The notes beneath the pieces are model-generated. The model was not told the DNA's origin and did not search any database. It saw nothing but the letters and a program-made list of their open reading frames with translations. A program made the position numbers and the translations under genes. Positions 1 to 11,405 of a stretch of 64,000 nt of DNA are shown here, piece after piece. The DNA comes from Carposina sasakii (lineage: Eukaryota; Arthropoda; Insecta; Lepidoptera; Carposinidae), in NCBI GenBank assembly GCA_014607495.2, contig CP053149.1, forward strand, positions 15,078,120 to 15,142,119, read 5' to 3'. The number at the start of each line of letters is the position of its first letter. Position 1 is the stretch's first letter.

Positions 1-354
1 TGTGGCCACCATTAACGAAGGGTACGTACTCTATACATTAAATAAAGTAAGTTTATACAAAAAAAAATGCTGGGATTTTTTTTATTTAATTACTTGATCC
101 GGCGAAATTTATAGTGTCTAGTGTTTATGCTAGGTTTTTTCATAGACAGATATTAATTATTTCTCGTGAAAAATCTTGCTACGCGCGTCTTTGTGCATTC
201 ATGCAGAAAAACGCAGTCTATTTACTCAACTTTGGACCCTAATATTTTGGAAACCAGACTCTTCCCAGGTATGCTTCCAAGGAGAAAAATGATAGTGATG
301 ATGAGGAGATTACGTAGTTTTCAGGAACGTTGACAACTAAAAATCACCATGTAT
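1..354 (+). repeat. MITE family A, copy A1 (5' end cut by window edge)
   Basis: First of five copies in the window of a non-coding element about 305-375 bp long. It opens at the family's 'GTGGCCACC...AACGAAGGGTACGTACTC' block, so only the first ~15 bp (the terminal repeat) lie outside the window. Shared internal landmarks are 'GCTACGCGCGTCT', 'GCAGAAAAACGCAGTC' and 'TTGGAAACCAGAC'. The end is decayed ('AAAAATCACCATGTATA' against 'AAAAATCCTGTATA' in copy A3). It is non-coding and was probably moved in trans by a TA-targeting transposase. Confidence 0.85.
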
Positions 355-410
355 AAACTAGCATCTATTTAAGTCCACAACGCATTAACACAACTAAAAA
401 TCGAGAAATA

Positions 411-980
411 AACTGACTTTTAGAAAAAAAATTTAACCGACTTCAAAGTTTAACTAAAAAGCAATAAATAACGTAACTAATTTATCTAGTTAATACATAT
501 TAAATATCTCAAATTATTTAAATATTTACAACTTAATACCTAATACTTTAACAAAGTCATCTTTAACTATTTAAATATTTATAATTATCACTTATTTTTT
601 GGAGTCGGTGCCAGCCTAGGTAACGTAGTCTGTTGTATTGATGGACGCGCGCGGCTGGCAACGACACACACACGGCAAAATACAATACGGTGTAGTAGGC
701 AGCGGTAATGCAATTTCCTATTCTTGGTTTTACTATTTAGTGTGGGTCAGTTTTCTTAATTACATTTATTTGTTTGGCTGGCACCGACTCCAAAAATAAG
801 TTATAATTATAAATATTTAAATAGTTAAAGATGACTTTGTTAAAGTATTAGGTATTAAGTTGTAAATATTTAAATAATTTGAGATATTTAATATGTATTA
901 ACTAGATAAATTAGTTACGTTATTTATTGCTTTTTAGTTAAACTTTGAAGTCGGTTAAATTTTTTTTCTAAAAGTCAGTT
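411..980. mobile_element. Fold-back MITE with ~205-bp inverted arms
   Basis: The arms 411-616 and 776-980 are near-perfect inverted complements, differing by a few bases or indels near the tips and at 'TTATCACTT/TTATAACTT'. They enclose a 159-bp spacer. Outer tips read AACTGACTTTTAG and inner tips end at GGAGTCGGTGCCAGCC. The spacer is less AT-rich and has no frame. The element is non-autonomous and could extrude as a long hairpin. The superfamily cannot be assigned by eye and the target duplication is unclear (A/T-rich flanks). Confidence 0.9.
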
Positions 981-1790
981 TTTTATTTGGTAACAAACCT
1001 AAAATGCTATATTGTGGCTAAACAAGCCTGCTAGTTTAAAGTAACTACTGAACTAACTCAGCGAACCATTTTACATAAAAATCATGCCCAACTCTTTCAC
1101 CAACCGCTCAAAAGTTTCACCACTACCAAAATATTCCATCAAAACTACGACTGCCGGCATTTATAAAATCGCAATTTTAGGGACCATTAATGTTAAGAAC
1201 CTTGCAACTAGTTGGATTCCAATTTAACTTGGAGTGGGGCTATTAATATTATAGTAACTATGTAAACTGACACTAGCTGTAGGTTGAACGATTAAAGTCC
1301 AATGCAGCGAGTCTGTCGAATTATTATTCAGATTAATTTTAAAATAATCTGTGCTGTGTCTGCCATCTTGGAGTAGGTATTGTTGGATTACTTTTTGCGT
1401 TGAGATACGAAGTGAAGTTTTTTACATTTTTACAATTTGAAAATATTGGTAATACATTTCATAATGCAAGATATTTAAATTTTTTTAATCAGAAATAATG
1501 ACTTTATCGTGAATTTGATAGGTTATTGAGATTTCTCAAAATGCTTATAAAATTTAAACATTTTATTTTGTCTCTCACTCACTCATCCCTACAAGTAATC
1601 AGAGATCAAAAGTATGTATATTCAAAGATACAGCCAGACAACGAGGTCTCAAACGTGCGGCTCATCAATCAAAGTACCAATTTTACAATCGTGAAAAAGA
1701 ACACGGAATTTGAGGGAGACGTAAATGGTAATTTATTCAGTTAAATTCACGAAACATGGTGGGTAAAACAATAGCACTTTATTTTTTTAA
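981..1790. other. Gene-free AT-rich stretch
   Basis: No domain, long inverted repeat or copy of another family in the window was recognised. A 72-codon open frame at 1526-1744 has ordinary AT-rich composition and no recognisable motif, so I treat it as chance. Confidence 0.5.
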
Positions 1791-2027
1791 CTAGTGGACG
1801 CCCGCGACTCCGTCCGCGTGGACTACAGAAAAAAACAAAATGTCTAAATTATCCGGGATAAAAAAAATCCCGGGATAAAAAGGAGCCTATATCTCGTGGG
1901 ATCTGTCCCAATATATTACTGAAAACTGCATCGAAATCGGTTCAGCCGTTTCTGAGATTAGCGTGCACAAACGCACAGACAAACAGACAAAAATTCCAAA
2001 ATCATTATTTTGGGTACTATTGCATAG
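1791..2027 (-). mobile_element. Lep1-like non-autonomous Helitron, 5'-truncated (H1)
   Basis: Read on the minus strand, the element ends with the hairpin region CGCGGACGGAGTCGCGGGCG followed by TCCACTAG and a flanking T, the 3' signature of a Helitron (CTRR|T, no terminal repeats). Inside are the family blocks 'GAAACGGCTGAACCGA' (here slightly changed) and 'ATCCCGGGAT'. The 5' 'TCTATACATATAATAAA' terminus of full copies is missing. Non-coding. Confidence 0.85.
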
Positions 2028-4495
2028 TTATTTCAACTTTTGACCATTTTTGACCATTGTACAGAATTTGTAATACTTGCCCGAGCACAATCGGCAATCG
2101 CTAATTTTTGCGACAGTCGTTCGTTTTTGCTACGTTCGTTGTTCGCATTAAGGCTTCATTGTGGTGACGGGGGCGTATTATGAATGAAAATCTTTTTTGT
2201 GTATTTTTACGAATCATTAATATTTAGAAAATACGAATATATGTATATTACCAATAGTACTATGCACTTCTAGAGCCATTCATTAAAGGCCTTACAACAT
2301 CGTATTAAACTTTATAAAAATTATTAATAAAGAAAATGGAAAAAAAAATCTATAAAAATAAAAATTTGTTTTTAGTTGTTCAAAACCGTCATCTTGTTGA
2401 CTCGGGGATGGTTTAACTTAACAGATCCTAACAATTTATTTAGGCGATGGCAATTTTCTATTTAAAAAAAAACATCTACCTACTTTATTTAGTAATTTAA
2501 ATGCCATTGTGTCTTTCATTATACACCTCTACATTTTCCTTCAGATATCGAGGTCACGCGTGATCCCTTGGCGAGTTACAATCAGACCGCACGATAGCGT
2601 TTCCGATAAATCGCGATCACCGACACGCAATTCAGCCGCAGTTCTCATTTGTCTTTTATCTTTTGTATGGCATGCTAAAGCTTTAGTCGGAAAATTGTAG
2701 ACGAATGACGGAGTTTTATAATTGATGCTTGATGACTAGCGATAAACCCACTAATCCGCATTGGACCAGCGTTGTGAGCTTATGGTCCAATCTCCCACCT
2801 CTGTCATAATTTAACCATTAGTTATGGTCTAAGGGTGGAGAGTCATCTGTCTAGTAGTGGAAAATTTAAAAATATATTTAAACCATATTAAAAAATTAGC
2901 TTAACGTGACTTATGCTTATTTGCCTTTCGGGTAGAGAATTGTATTAAGTTTGGCGTGTTTTTCCGCTGGGCATATTGAAGATATTGGACAGGCAAATTA
3001 AATTAATTTACAAGAGGGGCCTCCAATTCGATATATTATACTTTATGCTGAGATGCATTTAATTTGTTTAAACTGTGAGTAGATAATATCAACATTCATG
3101 TTAATAAACTTCATGCTGATCAAAGTTTTAGGATATGTTATCCATATCACTTATGTATTTATTAATTTTCAGTCGGATAATCTTTGGGTCCATTGCAACG
3201 ATTTTTCCGCTATCTTTTTTTTATGATTTCACATTTCGCTTCATTTTCATCTCCGAGTTTTAAACTCGTAGTTTACAGGAAATGCATGCGGTGTTACAAA
3301 ATCTGCGAGTAAAAAATCTGGTCTAGTACAATAGATTTCTGCTGTCCGCTAGACTGTATATTAATGAACGCGCAAAGTAAACGAAATTCATTTTCGTAGT
3401 TCGTTTTCGGGGCTTCATTCGTCGCTATTTTTGATTTTCATACAAAAGCTTTGTAGGCTGGCTTATGTAAATTTTGGTTTCGAGTAAGCTTTACATCGTG
3501 ATTCCCAGTCTCGGACATTTATTGAAGGTGAATTATTTTTTGATACGAGTAGACCTTTTGTTGTTGCTTTTTGTGGGTTTTGTAAGTAAAAGGTTACTTT
3601 GGTAATTATTAGGTTTTTTATGATGTTCTTATTACTTCGATTTTCGTTATAAAATAATTGGGTGGGTCGTGAAACGATAAGCAGACGCTTATTTTGGATG
3701 TAAGAAGATATAAGCAGAAGAGATTGTAATTTATTTTTCTCTATAGTTAAGTACTTTGACTTAATATAAATATAATTGTATTAAAGTAGAATTTGTATTT
3801 AGGTAGAAAAGATGTATAGCCAGTAGGTATTGCCAATAAAGATATCTTTTATTGGTTCTTCAAACATGACTCAGATAATTTAAGCTAATAGATGAATACT
3901 AATGCGGTGTAGCTATCACTGTTCAGTGTACACCAGAATGGCGGCTTGCCAACTCGGTGGTCTGGTTTTTTTTATCCAATTAATTTCGGGATCAGACTTA
4001 GAGCTCCGACTAGGCATTTCGAAAGCTTCCCCTTCAATTGTTCTGGGAATAGATCAGGAATTATTTTTGTGTGTTTTACTAACAGCCAATTTCAATAACC
4101 GATATAGAGATTTTTTGCATATTTTAAATTAAATGTTCCATTGTTTTCATATAAAATTTCAAATTTGGAATAAAGAAAATCCGATATTCATTATGATTTC
4201 TAGTATTGAAATTGGCCGTAAGACGTTCATAGGTGTAGCGGAGCCATCTATCGGATGCAGGAGAGAACCACAATTGAATGCAAAATCCTAGAACGCGATA
4301 CCGAAGTTTCTCACAATTATTGGAATATATACATGGGCCGAACAACAACTAGTGGCCCGGTGGGGCCGGAAGCGCTTCCCTTTTCACCAACCCCACATAG
4401 GTGTTTTTTGTATCAAAGATATTCAGGTCCTATACGATTATAGAAAATTACACATCCTACATCAGTTATATAGGTACATACATACATATAGATAC
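2028..4495. other. Gene-free AT-rich stretch
   Basis: About 2.5 kb with no recognisable gene. A pyrimidine tract plus AG at 2534-2545 (TTTTCCTTCAG) precedes a less AT-rich segment to about 2690 that could be a small exon. No known motif is visible there, so it is not called. Short frames at 3902-4540 overlap on both strands without motifs. Confidence 0.5.
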
Positions 4496-4499
4496 CGAT

Positions 4500-4715
4500 G
4501 CATTCCCCAAATAGGGATAGCCAGAACTGCAGGGTCGTAAAGGAGATTCCATAGCCACGTTTGACATGGCGGGAACAGATGTCAATAATCAGTGACAAGT
4601 CAGTAATTAGTGACAAGTTGCTAGCTTATCGCCTTAGAGAATGCCCGAGTTGCTTAGTCGACTCTTTCGACATGCACGGAAGGAAATAATGTATTCTAGT
4701 AAAGCCCAATACTTC
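4500..4715 (+). repeat. Dispersed repeat family D, copy D1
   Basis: About 200-bp repeat recognised from shared blocks: 'CCAGAACTGCAGGGTCGTAA', 'GTCGACTCTTTCGACATGCACGGAAGGA' split by small changes, and the end 'TGTATTCTAGTAAAGCCC'. Related copies or fragments lie at 10000-10060, 21552-21655, 33855-34000, 41515-41600, 44333-44395, 47110-47272, 56845-57022 and 63170-63335. There is no coding frame and no obvious terminal repeat. It behaves as an old retroposon family (SINE or LINE 3' end). Confidence 0.6.
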
Positions 4716-4955
4716 AGTTAGAAACAACGTCATGGACTTAGCGTGTTTAGAAGATTGGAAAAACCAATTCTATTTAATAACATCCTCAGAGCGTATAAGT
4801 TAGTAATAATGTAAATCAAAGGAACAAATCAATAGTTCAAAACTGTCATTAACTTGTTTATTAGTTTTGATCGCCGCTAAATATTTTACATCGCTAATAA
4901 ATCACACTGATAGATGATGATATCTTGTAAATACAAGTGAATGATGTGATAATAA

Positions 4956-5278
4956 TCTATACATATAATAAAAATGTAACGGATCGCTGTCTGTACATGG
5001 AAGATATATGAGAAAAAAATATTATAGGAGACCTTTATCAATGCAATAGAACCCAAAACGATGATTTTTGGAATTTTTGTCTGTTTGTCTGTGCGTTTGT
5101 GCAAGCTAATCTCAGAAACGGCTGAACCGACTTCGATGCAGTTTTCAGGAATATATTGTGACAGGTCCCACTTAACATATAGGCTACTTTTATCCCGGGA
5201 AAATGTTTTTATACCGGATAATTTAGACATTTTGTTTTTTCTGTAGTCCACGCGGACGGAGTCGCGGGCGTCCACTAG
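4956..5278 (+). mobile_element. Lep1-like non-autonomous Helitron, complete (H2)
   Basis: A 323-bp element with both Helitron ends. The 5' end is A|TCTATACATATAATAAAA and the 3' end is GCGGACGGAGTCGCGGGCG...CACTAG|T, so it lies between A and T with no target duplication. The interior holds the microsatellite-like GTCTGTTTGTCTGTGCG stretch and the 'GAAACGGCTGAACCGA' and 'ATCCCGGGAAAAT' blocks shared with H1, H3 and H4. It has no Rep/helicase frame, so an autonomous Helitron elsewhere must supply the enzyme. Confidence 0.92.
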
Positions 5279-7474
5279 TACTAAAAAATTATCTCAGGCC
5301 TTTCATAGGACAATAATTTTATCAATATTACTTTTTATTCAATCTTTTTCAAAGTTGGCATTTTGCACTGCACCACTATTTAGTTTTCTATGTCCACTAC
5401 ATACATCCTGTTAATTTCCGCACACGTTTCCACTGCACGGTATTAGTTTCGGCCGGTTTGTTTCCATTCCTCAACTTTCGGTTGGCGTCACTCCAAACAA
5501 TCGATCTGTGTTGGCGGACAGCCAGGCCATCTGTCGGCGGACTCGAGGAAATACAAAAAGTGAACGTCCACGCAACATACTCGTACCTGCCTTACGTGAA
5601 TTGATTACGAGGTTTATGTCGCTTTCAGACCAGGCCCACTAGCAAAAGTCTTTATGCCGTACCTACTATTCGGACACTTAAACTATGGTTTACCTAACAC
5701 CTGACCCTGCATCCTTTGACCCTCGATTCTGATGAACTGACAAAGTCAATATGAAAAACCTAATCTAGCATACTATACAAAGCTGCTACTACTCGGAAAA
5801 CGGAGGGAATAAGGTGGGTAAATCCTGATGGGAAAGTCATACACAGTATTCTTCCCTGAGGTCACAGGGTCAACCTTATGAGATAGTACATCATTTTTCT
5901 CACGAACCTGTCCCACTGTGATATTCAAATAATATTGTCTCATTTAAAACAATTCTTCAGAACTTAATTACTGAACGAAGTCTCGAAAGCGCACACCTTT
6001 TTTCCGATCGGCAGATTCTTTTGTAAAGATCATTATAAATATGCTTATGCACGGCCTAAAAGGTTTTTTTTTGGAATAAACCTAGTACCCAACTGAAGGT
6101 CTCGCTACAAAATTGCCCGGAAATAGCGTCGTTTGCATCATGCAAGACGGAATTAAATCCTGACGCTTTTGATCTGGAAGCGTAAACTTTCTCAGGTTTT
6201 GAAATATCTAGCGAGAAAAGAGGTGTGTAAGTTTTGGAGTATAATACATACCTACTATACATCACTCAGCCGTGAGAATGGGATTGTGGAAGGACTGGAA
6301 TTGTGAGGCACCGAAAAGTCTAATGGTGCATCGAAACTGTTAGTATGGCATTAGCACTCTATGTCTACATCTTATTCCTCTATGATAATACTCGTAGGCA
6401 CGTCTGCAGTTAGAAAACAATTGAATTTCTCTTGTTTATAAGTGTAATTGCTTTTACGCATTCGGGAACCCTACCTGTCGACGATTAAAAATGTTTGGCC
6501 TTGATAGTTAATAACCTTATGTTATTCCAAAAATATCTAATTTACGAATAAAATACATTTATTTCAGATCTACATCTGCGAAGGGAGTTAATGATATTAT
6601 AAATACAAGTATGCCCGACATACGGTGATATCTATTGATACACGTCTATTAACTTCGTTTCCTTTGATCTTACTGGCGATAGATAAATCATCATCTTCCT
6701 ATTAGTCTTATAGCGTTTTTGGCCACTTTTTACGACTAGTCGTAAATCGAGGTTATCTATACGAATTCACGATTTGTAGCTTATGTTTAGATTGTTATTG
6801 GATCACGGGAAATGAAACAGAAGGCCGTTACGTTTGACATCAGGTGGAATTTGACTAGCGGTCGTACATGACTTACTTCGCGGAAATTTTATGATATTCT
6901 CTTTCATTTTGTTCGATACACTCCCCAGGGAAAAGCTATCACAGCTGCCTCATAACCTATGTCAATAACTAGTCTTGAAGATTTTTTTAGTATATCTCAG
7001 ATTAATCTTCAATTTATTTTTTACAAAAAATCTAAGACTCTTTCCGACTGGTTTTACCTCTGTCGACCGGAAGTCTCTCAGTTTGAAATTGCATAAAAAT
7101 TTATTATTGTAGCTGTTAGGTTGTCTAGTAAAAAGAGATAGATCATAGATACTAATTCGATATGAAGTCAGATTCTATATGACATTTGACAGCAAAATGT
7201 ATGGCAGATCTGCCAAATTTGGGACATGTTTATTTTTTTTTAAATTTAAATTATTTTGTAATAACACGTTAATCTTAAATCATAGACAAAGCGCGACAAA
7301 AACGGGTTTATGCGGTTTAATCTAAATTTCATTGCATATTAATTACATTAGTTTGTAAGATAATATTTTCTAGAGAAGATGTATTTGGTTTGTGTGTGAT
7401 GCGATTTGCACAAAAAAAAATTACTTCACACTGGTAAATACGCAGATAACGCAACGCTTCGAAAGAATTCATAA
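5279..7474. other. Gene-free stretch
   Basis: No recognisable gene or repeat. The segment 5390-5650 is less AT-rich than its surroundings and might be old exon or promoter DNA, but I see no frame, splice pair or motif to support that. Confidence 0.45.
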
Positions 7475-7715
7475 ATAATATTATAAACGCGAAAGTTTGT
7501 GAGTATGGATGGATGGGATGGATGGGTGTTTGTTAGTTCCTCTTTCATGTAAAAACGGTTAGAGCGATTTTAATACAGTTTCGTATAGAGTTAGCTGACA
7601 CCCTGGATTAACACATAGGCTACTTTTTATCCCGGGAAAATATTTTTATCCCGGATAATTTTGACATTTTGTTTTTTCTGCAGTCCACGCGGACGAAGTC
7701 GCGGGCGTCCACTAG
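7475..7715 (+). mobile_element. Lep1-like Helitron with (GATG)n tract (H3)
   Basis: A sub-type of the Helitron family: 'AATATTATAAACGCGAAAG' start, GGATGGATGGGATGGATGGG microsatellite at 7508-7528, 'ATCCCGGGAAAATA', then CACGCGGACGAAGTCGCGGG...CACTAG|T at the 3' end. The 5' TC is degraded. H8 at 51,244 is the same sub-type. Non-coding. Confidence 0.85.
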
Positions 7716-8839
7716 TACATCATACGTAACAGATTACCGCGGTGATCCATCACTTGACTGATTGTCTAAAGCACCATGACATAGATACGTTGAACACGGA
7801 ATGCCCAACGCGTAGTTATGTCCATTAATTATGGATAGAGGCTGGAAGAATTCGTCTTGTTGCCACGTGCGGTTTTAACGGTGAAATTGATTAGGAAAAC
7901 GATAATATAAATTTGCCAGACTAAGTACTTTCGGGAATTTAGACGTGTATATACACATATGAATATGTATAATTTTTTGCAATAGTGTATACGGTAATTC
8001 GGTTTTTAAATTAAATTATAATGCGCTCATGTCAAATATAGAATTTTGATTTAACAATTATGACTACAATAATTGGCATATTACAATAGATATAATATTC
8101 AATTCGATAAAAATAGGTTAACCTCTATAAAAGAAGTACAATTTTAAATTATTACATGGATTGATGTTATTAATCATGGAACAGAAATGAAAAAGCTATT
8201 GGACATACGCAATTAGGAATCAAAACATCTGTTTACACTCATAAACTCCCTCAACATCATATAAATAGAAAGCTCTGACATGCGTGTTAATATTGAATTT
8301 AAAGATTTTTAAATTAGTTTATGTGGATGAAATATTTAGATTACATCTGTTTCGGGATAATTTTCCACATTGTGAATTCTTTACGTATATTTGAATTAAA
8401 TATATAATAATATTAAAAATGTGAAAGTAAGAAGAATGTTTTTAAAGCTAAATTTTGGGCAACGGATGGCATGAAAATATTATTTTTCCGAAAACATGTT
8501 ACCTACGTTACCATCTGTTTCCTGGTAAAATTAATATTAGAGTTCGGTATGCTGACGAATTTAAAATCTGACCTTTTTAATAAGCTAAGTGGCGCTGGCA
8601 TATCAATTAACATACATCCGACGATCGGTGGCTGTCGGCGACTATTACAGTAGCCGACACGGTGGCTACCGGTAATGACTGCCGGCAGTCTTGCGACTGA
8701 CTGTACAGTGCCATAGAGGAATAAGATATAATAGAGTGCTAATGTCCTTCTAACTGCGTCAATGCACCTCGAGACTTGCCGGTACCTCACTGTACATTAC
8801 AGTAATTCAATCTAATTAAGAATTTGTTTATGAGATAGG
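7716..8839. other. Gene-free AT-rich stretch
   Basis: Nothing recognisable. The GC-richer part at 8580-8790 carries overlapping short frames on both strands (8471-8653 and 8503-8790) with no known motif. Confidence 0.45.
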
Positions 8840-9181
8840 TAGATAGGCAACTGCGACTGGACAGTCTACAGCTTGACTCTGCTTATGAGATAGCTGTGTA
8901 GATTGGCCGCGTAGTGCCGGCAGAGTAGAATTCGTACCACCCCATGCCTGCCCGTGGGTATCGTACGAGGCGATTAAGGGTTCTCGGGAGGTGGGCAGCA
9001 GCGCCTGCCGTGTTAACAACATAATCCAAAATACAAACTGCGGTCACCAACCCGTCTGCCCAGCGTGGTGACTATGGGCAAATACCCCCATGACAGTCTT
9101 GTGGCGTGCCCCGGGGGAGGCCTACGTCCAGCAGTGGACTGCAATAGGCTGATGATGATGATGATGTAGATAGGCAACTGC
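8840..9181 (+). mobile_element. (GAT)n-tailed retroposon S1 with 15-bp target-site duplication
   Basis: The insertion proper is 8855-9166 (312 bp). It is bounded by perfect copies of TAGATAGGCAACTGC at 8840-8854 and 9167-9181. The 3' end is the (GAT)n tail after 'GTGGACTGCAATAGGCT'. Duplication of this length plus a simple-repeat tail marks target-primed reverse transcription. Its last ~45 bp match the 3' end of the LINE at 35,837-36,237, so it is either a SINE using that LINE or a truncated related LINE. No polymerase III box B was seen. Six more copies lie in the window. Confidence 0.92.
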
Positions 9182-9290
9182 ATTTAATGACTGCCATTTT
9201 AAGACTTTTAAAGGATTTTGCATTCTCAACTTATTTTTGCAATTTTTGACAATTGTGTCCTTGTTCTACCGAAGGTGCGATTAAAAAAGT

Positions 9291-9425
9291 CACTTTCCGC
9301 TGTCTGCCCCTGTTTATGCTTAGATCTTTAACGACACAACGGATTTGGATGCAGTTTTTAATAGATAAAGTGATTGAATAGGAAGGTTTATATGTATAAC
9401 TAGCGATCCGCCCCGGCTTCGGGTG
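9291..9425 (+). repeat. Dispersed repeat family R, copy R1
   Basis: Blocks 'TATGCTTAGATCTTTAA' and 'AATAGATAAAGTGATT...AGGAAGGTTTA' recur at 9493-9608 and, decayed, at 38163-38285. It ends in CTAGCGATCCGCCCCGGCTTCG, which resembles the GC-rich 3' end of another lepidopteran Helitron-like repeat. Non-coding. Confidence 0.6.
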
Positions 9426-9492
9426 AGATAGGTATCAAAACTGTAACGCCATTTACAGTATGTACATAGTTCATATTACTCGTATAAATAAA

Positions 9493-9608
9493 ACGATGTG
9501 GCTTCACGTTGTCTGTGTGACCCTATGTATGCTTAGATCTTTAAAACTGAGCAACGAATTTTGATGCGGTTTTTTAAATAGATAAAGTGATTCAAGAGGA
9601 AGGTTTAC
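9493..9608 (+). repeat. Dispersed repeat family R, copy R2
   Basis: A second copy ~200 bp downstream of R1 in the same orientation, sharing 'TATGTATGCTTAGATCTTTAAAAC' broken by small changes and 'AATAGATAAAGTGATTCAAG'. The pair may be one duplicated element or two insertions. Confidence 0.6.
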
Positions 9609-10178
9609 GCGGAGGACGTCGTGGGCTGTCGTTATCGATTTACTAACTTTACGGGGGCGGCATGTAAGAAATAAAACTTTTAAGAGTGTTTAAAGCTCAT
9701 GTGAGACGAGATCACATGATACGACTTACTTGATACTCTTTATGCACGCCGCAATCATTACTACATACGATCCAACAAAATCGGGGACCAGACATCCGAG
9801 AACGAAATCGTTGAAATACTTCAAAGCTACTGAATTGATGCGTCCAGTCGGCAAACGATTAAAGTCTGAGAATTAAGGCCGTGTCCACACATGGTTAACT
9901 TCAAAATAGATAGCCCTGGAATAGAATAGATAGCTATACACCTTGGTGTCTCTATTTCTATTTAATCCATTACGATGCTTCACTCCTGTCATGATGCGGG
10001 GCTTCACTATAATATATCAGCTGCATCTCCTTCCAGCGTTAAAATCCATTAAGTAACTTAGGGGCTAGCAACTTCGAGAGACAACGAGATCGGCCGACCA
10101 ATAATTATACGAGATAATTTAATGAAAAATGCATGTGACTTTTAATAAAAATATAAATTAAAAATAAACATATCTATA
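9609..10178. other. Gene-free stretch with a family D fragment
   Basis: Holds a reverse-oriented D fragment at ~10000-10060 ('ATCAGCTGCATCTCCTTCC'). Otherwise nothing recognised up to the LTR element. Confidence 0.5.
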
Positions 10179-10633
10179 TGACGTAGAAGGGTCCTTCTCC
10201 ACGGTAAGATTATCATCGCGAGGATCCATTACGTGTAGTTCGTAAACGTAGGCGTCGTAAATAATATCACGCGGTGATAGCCGATAGATTGAATTTAATT
10301 ATTACAAACGATTAACTTTATAATAACACGCGATTGCCTTAATTTAAATGGATACAAATCAATACCAGGAAAACGCGGTGATCCCAGAGATGACGTTTGC
10401 TAACCAACGCTCAATTCGAATGTCTTCACCATCATGGCGTTCCACACAGTCACTGTCAGTCGAACAACTTTACCGACTTACCCTCGAACAACGCCATCTC
10501 TGATTCCACCCAGGTACTATTACCTGACGTTTCTTTTAATCACAAATCTATAAGGTAAACATTTCATAGCAAGCAAACTAGATGGCGCCACAAGGTGCTT
10601 TGCTAACACCCGGCAGATGTCACCACTCCGACA
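10179..10633 (-). repeat. 3' LTR of the gypsy-type element
   Basis: A 455-bp TG...CA repeat that I could not distinguish base by base from 14835-15289. As the 3' copy it would supply termination and polyadenylation. It abuts 'CGGCCGTCCTGCGCCTC' on the internal side. On the transcribed strand this is only moderately purine-rich (GAGGCGCAGGACGG), so the polypurine tract is weak or has changed. Confidence 0.93.
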
Positions 10634-10904
10634 CGGCCGTCCTGCGCCTCACACGTCCTCGTGGGACTTATCTGCAAGAGAAAATAACCAAAGAGCCTCT
10701 GGCACATACTAGCGCTCGGCCCATTCTGACTTAACTTAAATTTAAAGACTTCTTATTACAATAGTTCATGAAATCACAAAAATCGCTCATCGACCGTCAA
10801 GTTCCCAAAATCTTTACGAAAAGACATAAAAAATAAAAGATAAGCAGACTCGCACATACGTTTAAATCAGTCAGACCTTTCCTTCGGTCAACATTACAGT
10901 AACA

Positions 10905-11145
10905 GTTAGTCATATAGCCAGTCCTTCGGCTATCTACTATGGAAACACAGTCCTTCGGTTTCCAACACACACATGTAGCACAGTCCATCGGCTACCTACT
11001 ACGGAAACACGGTCCTTCGGTTTCCAACACACACATGTAGCACAGTCCATCGGCTACCTACTACGGAAACACGGTCCTTCGGTTTCCCACACACACACAT
11101 GTAGCACTGTCCATCGGCTACAGCAGAAACTCGGTCCTTCGGTTC
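10905..11145. repeat. 62-bp tandem repeat inside the LTR element
   Basis: About four copies of a 62-bp unit with 'TCCTTCGGTTTCC', 'ACACACATGTAGCACAGTCC' and 'ATCGGCTACCTACTACGGAAA' blocks. 'TCCTTCGGTTT' recurs at 10951, 11013 and 11075. The last unit is decayed. The array sits between the coding remnants and the 3' LTR. Tandem arrays in this non-coding position occur in several LTR elements; a role here is unknown. Confidence 0.9.
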
Positions 11146-11405
11146 TGCCACAAATACATACTACTGTCTGTCAAGGGTTTGTCAAAGTCACAATTTAAAA
11201 AAACCGGTCAGTAACTTGTACATCGCATATGAAAATTCATTCATTTAGACTCTGAGGTCACATTAATTTCGATATCAAAATTACTAGGAACTTGATGGTC
11301 TGGCACCCTACGGACCCGATCGTGCGAATATTTGTAGGTTCGATTTGAAGACAAAGATTTTAGTCGGTATCTATCACCATCTAACAATTAAATTTTATAC
11401 GGTCC

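Noticed and set aside
5390..5650. Exon or promoter of a host gene
   Set aside because: Only base composition supports it; no frame, splice pair or motif was found.
10905..11145. 62-bp direct repeats as a CRISPR array
   Set aside because: The whole unit repeats with no unique spacers, it is inside an LTR element, and the DNA is eukaryotic.
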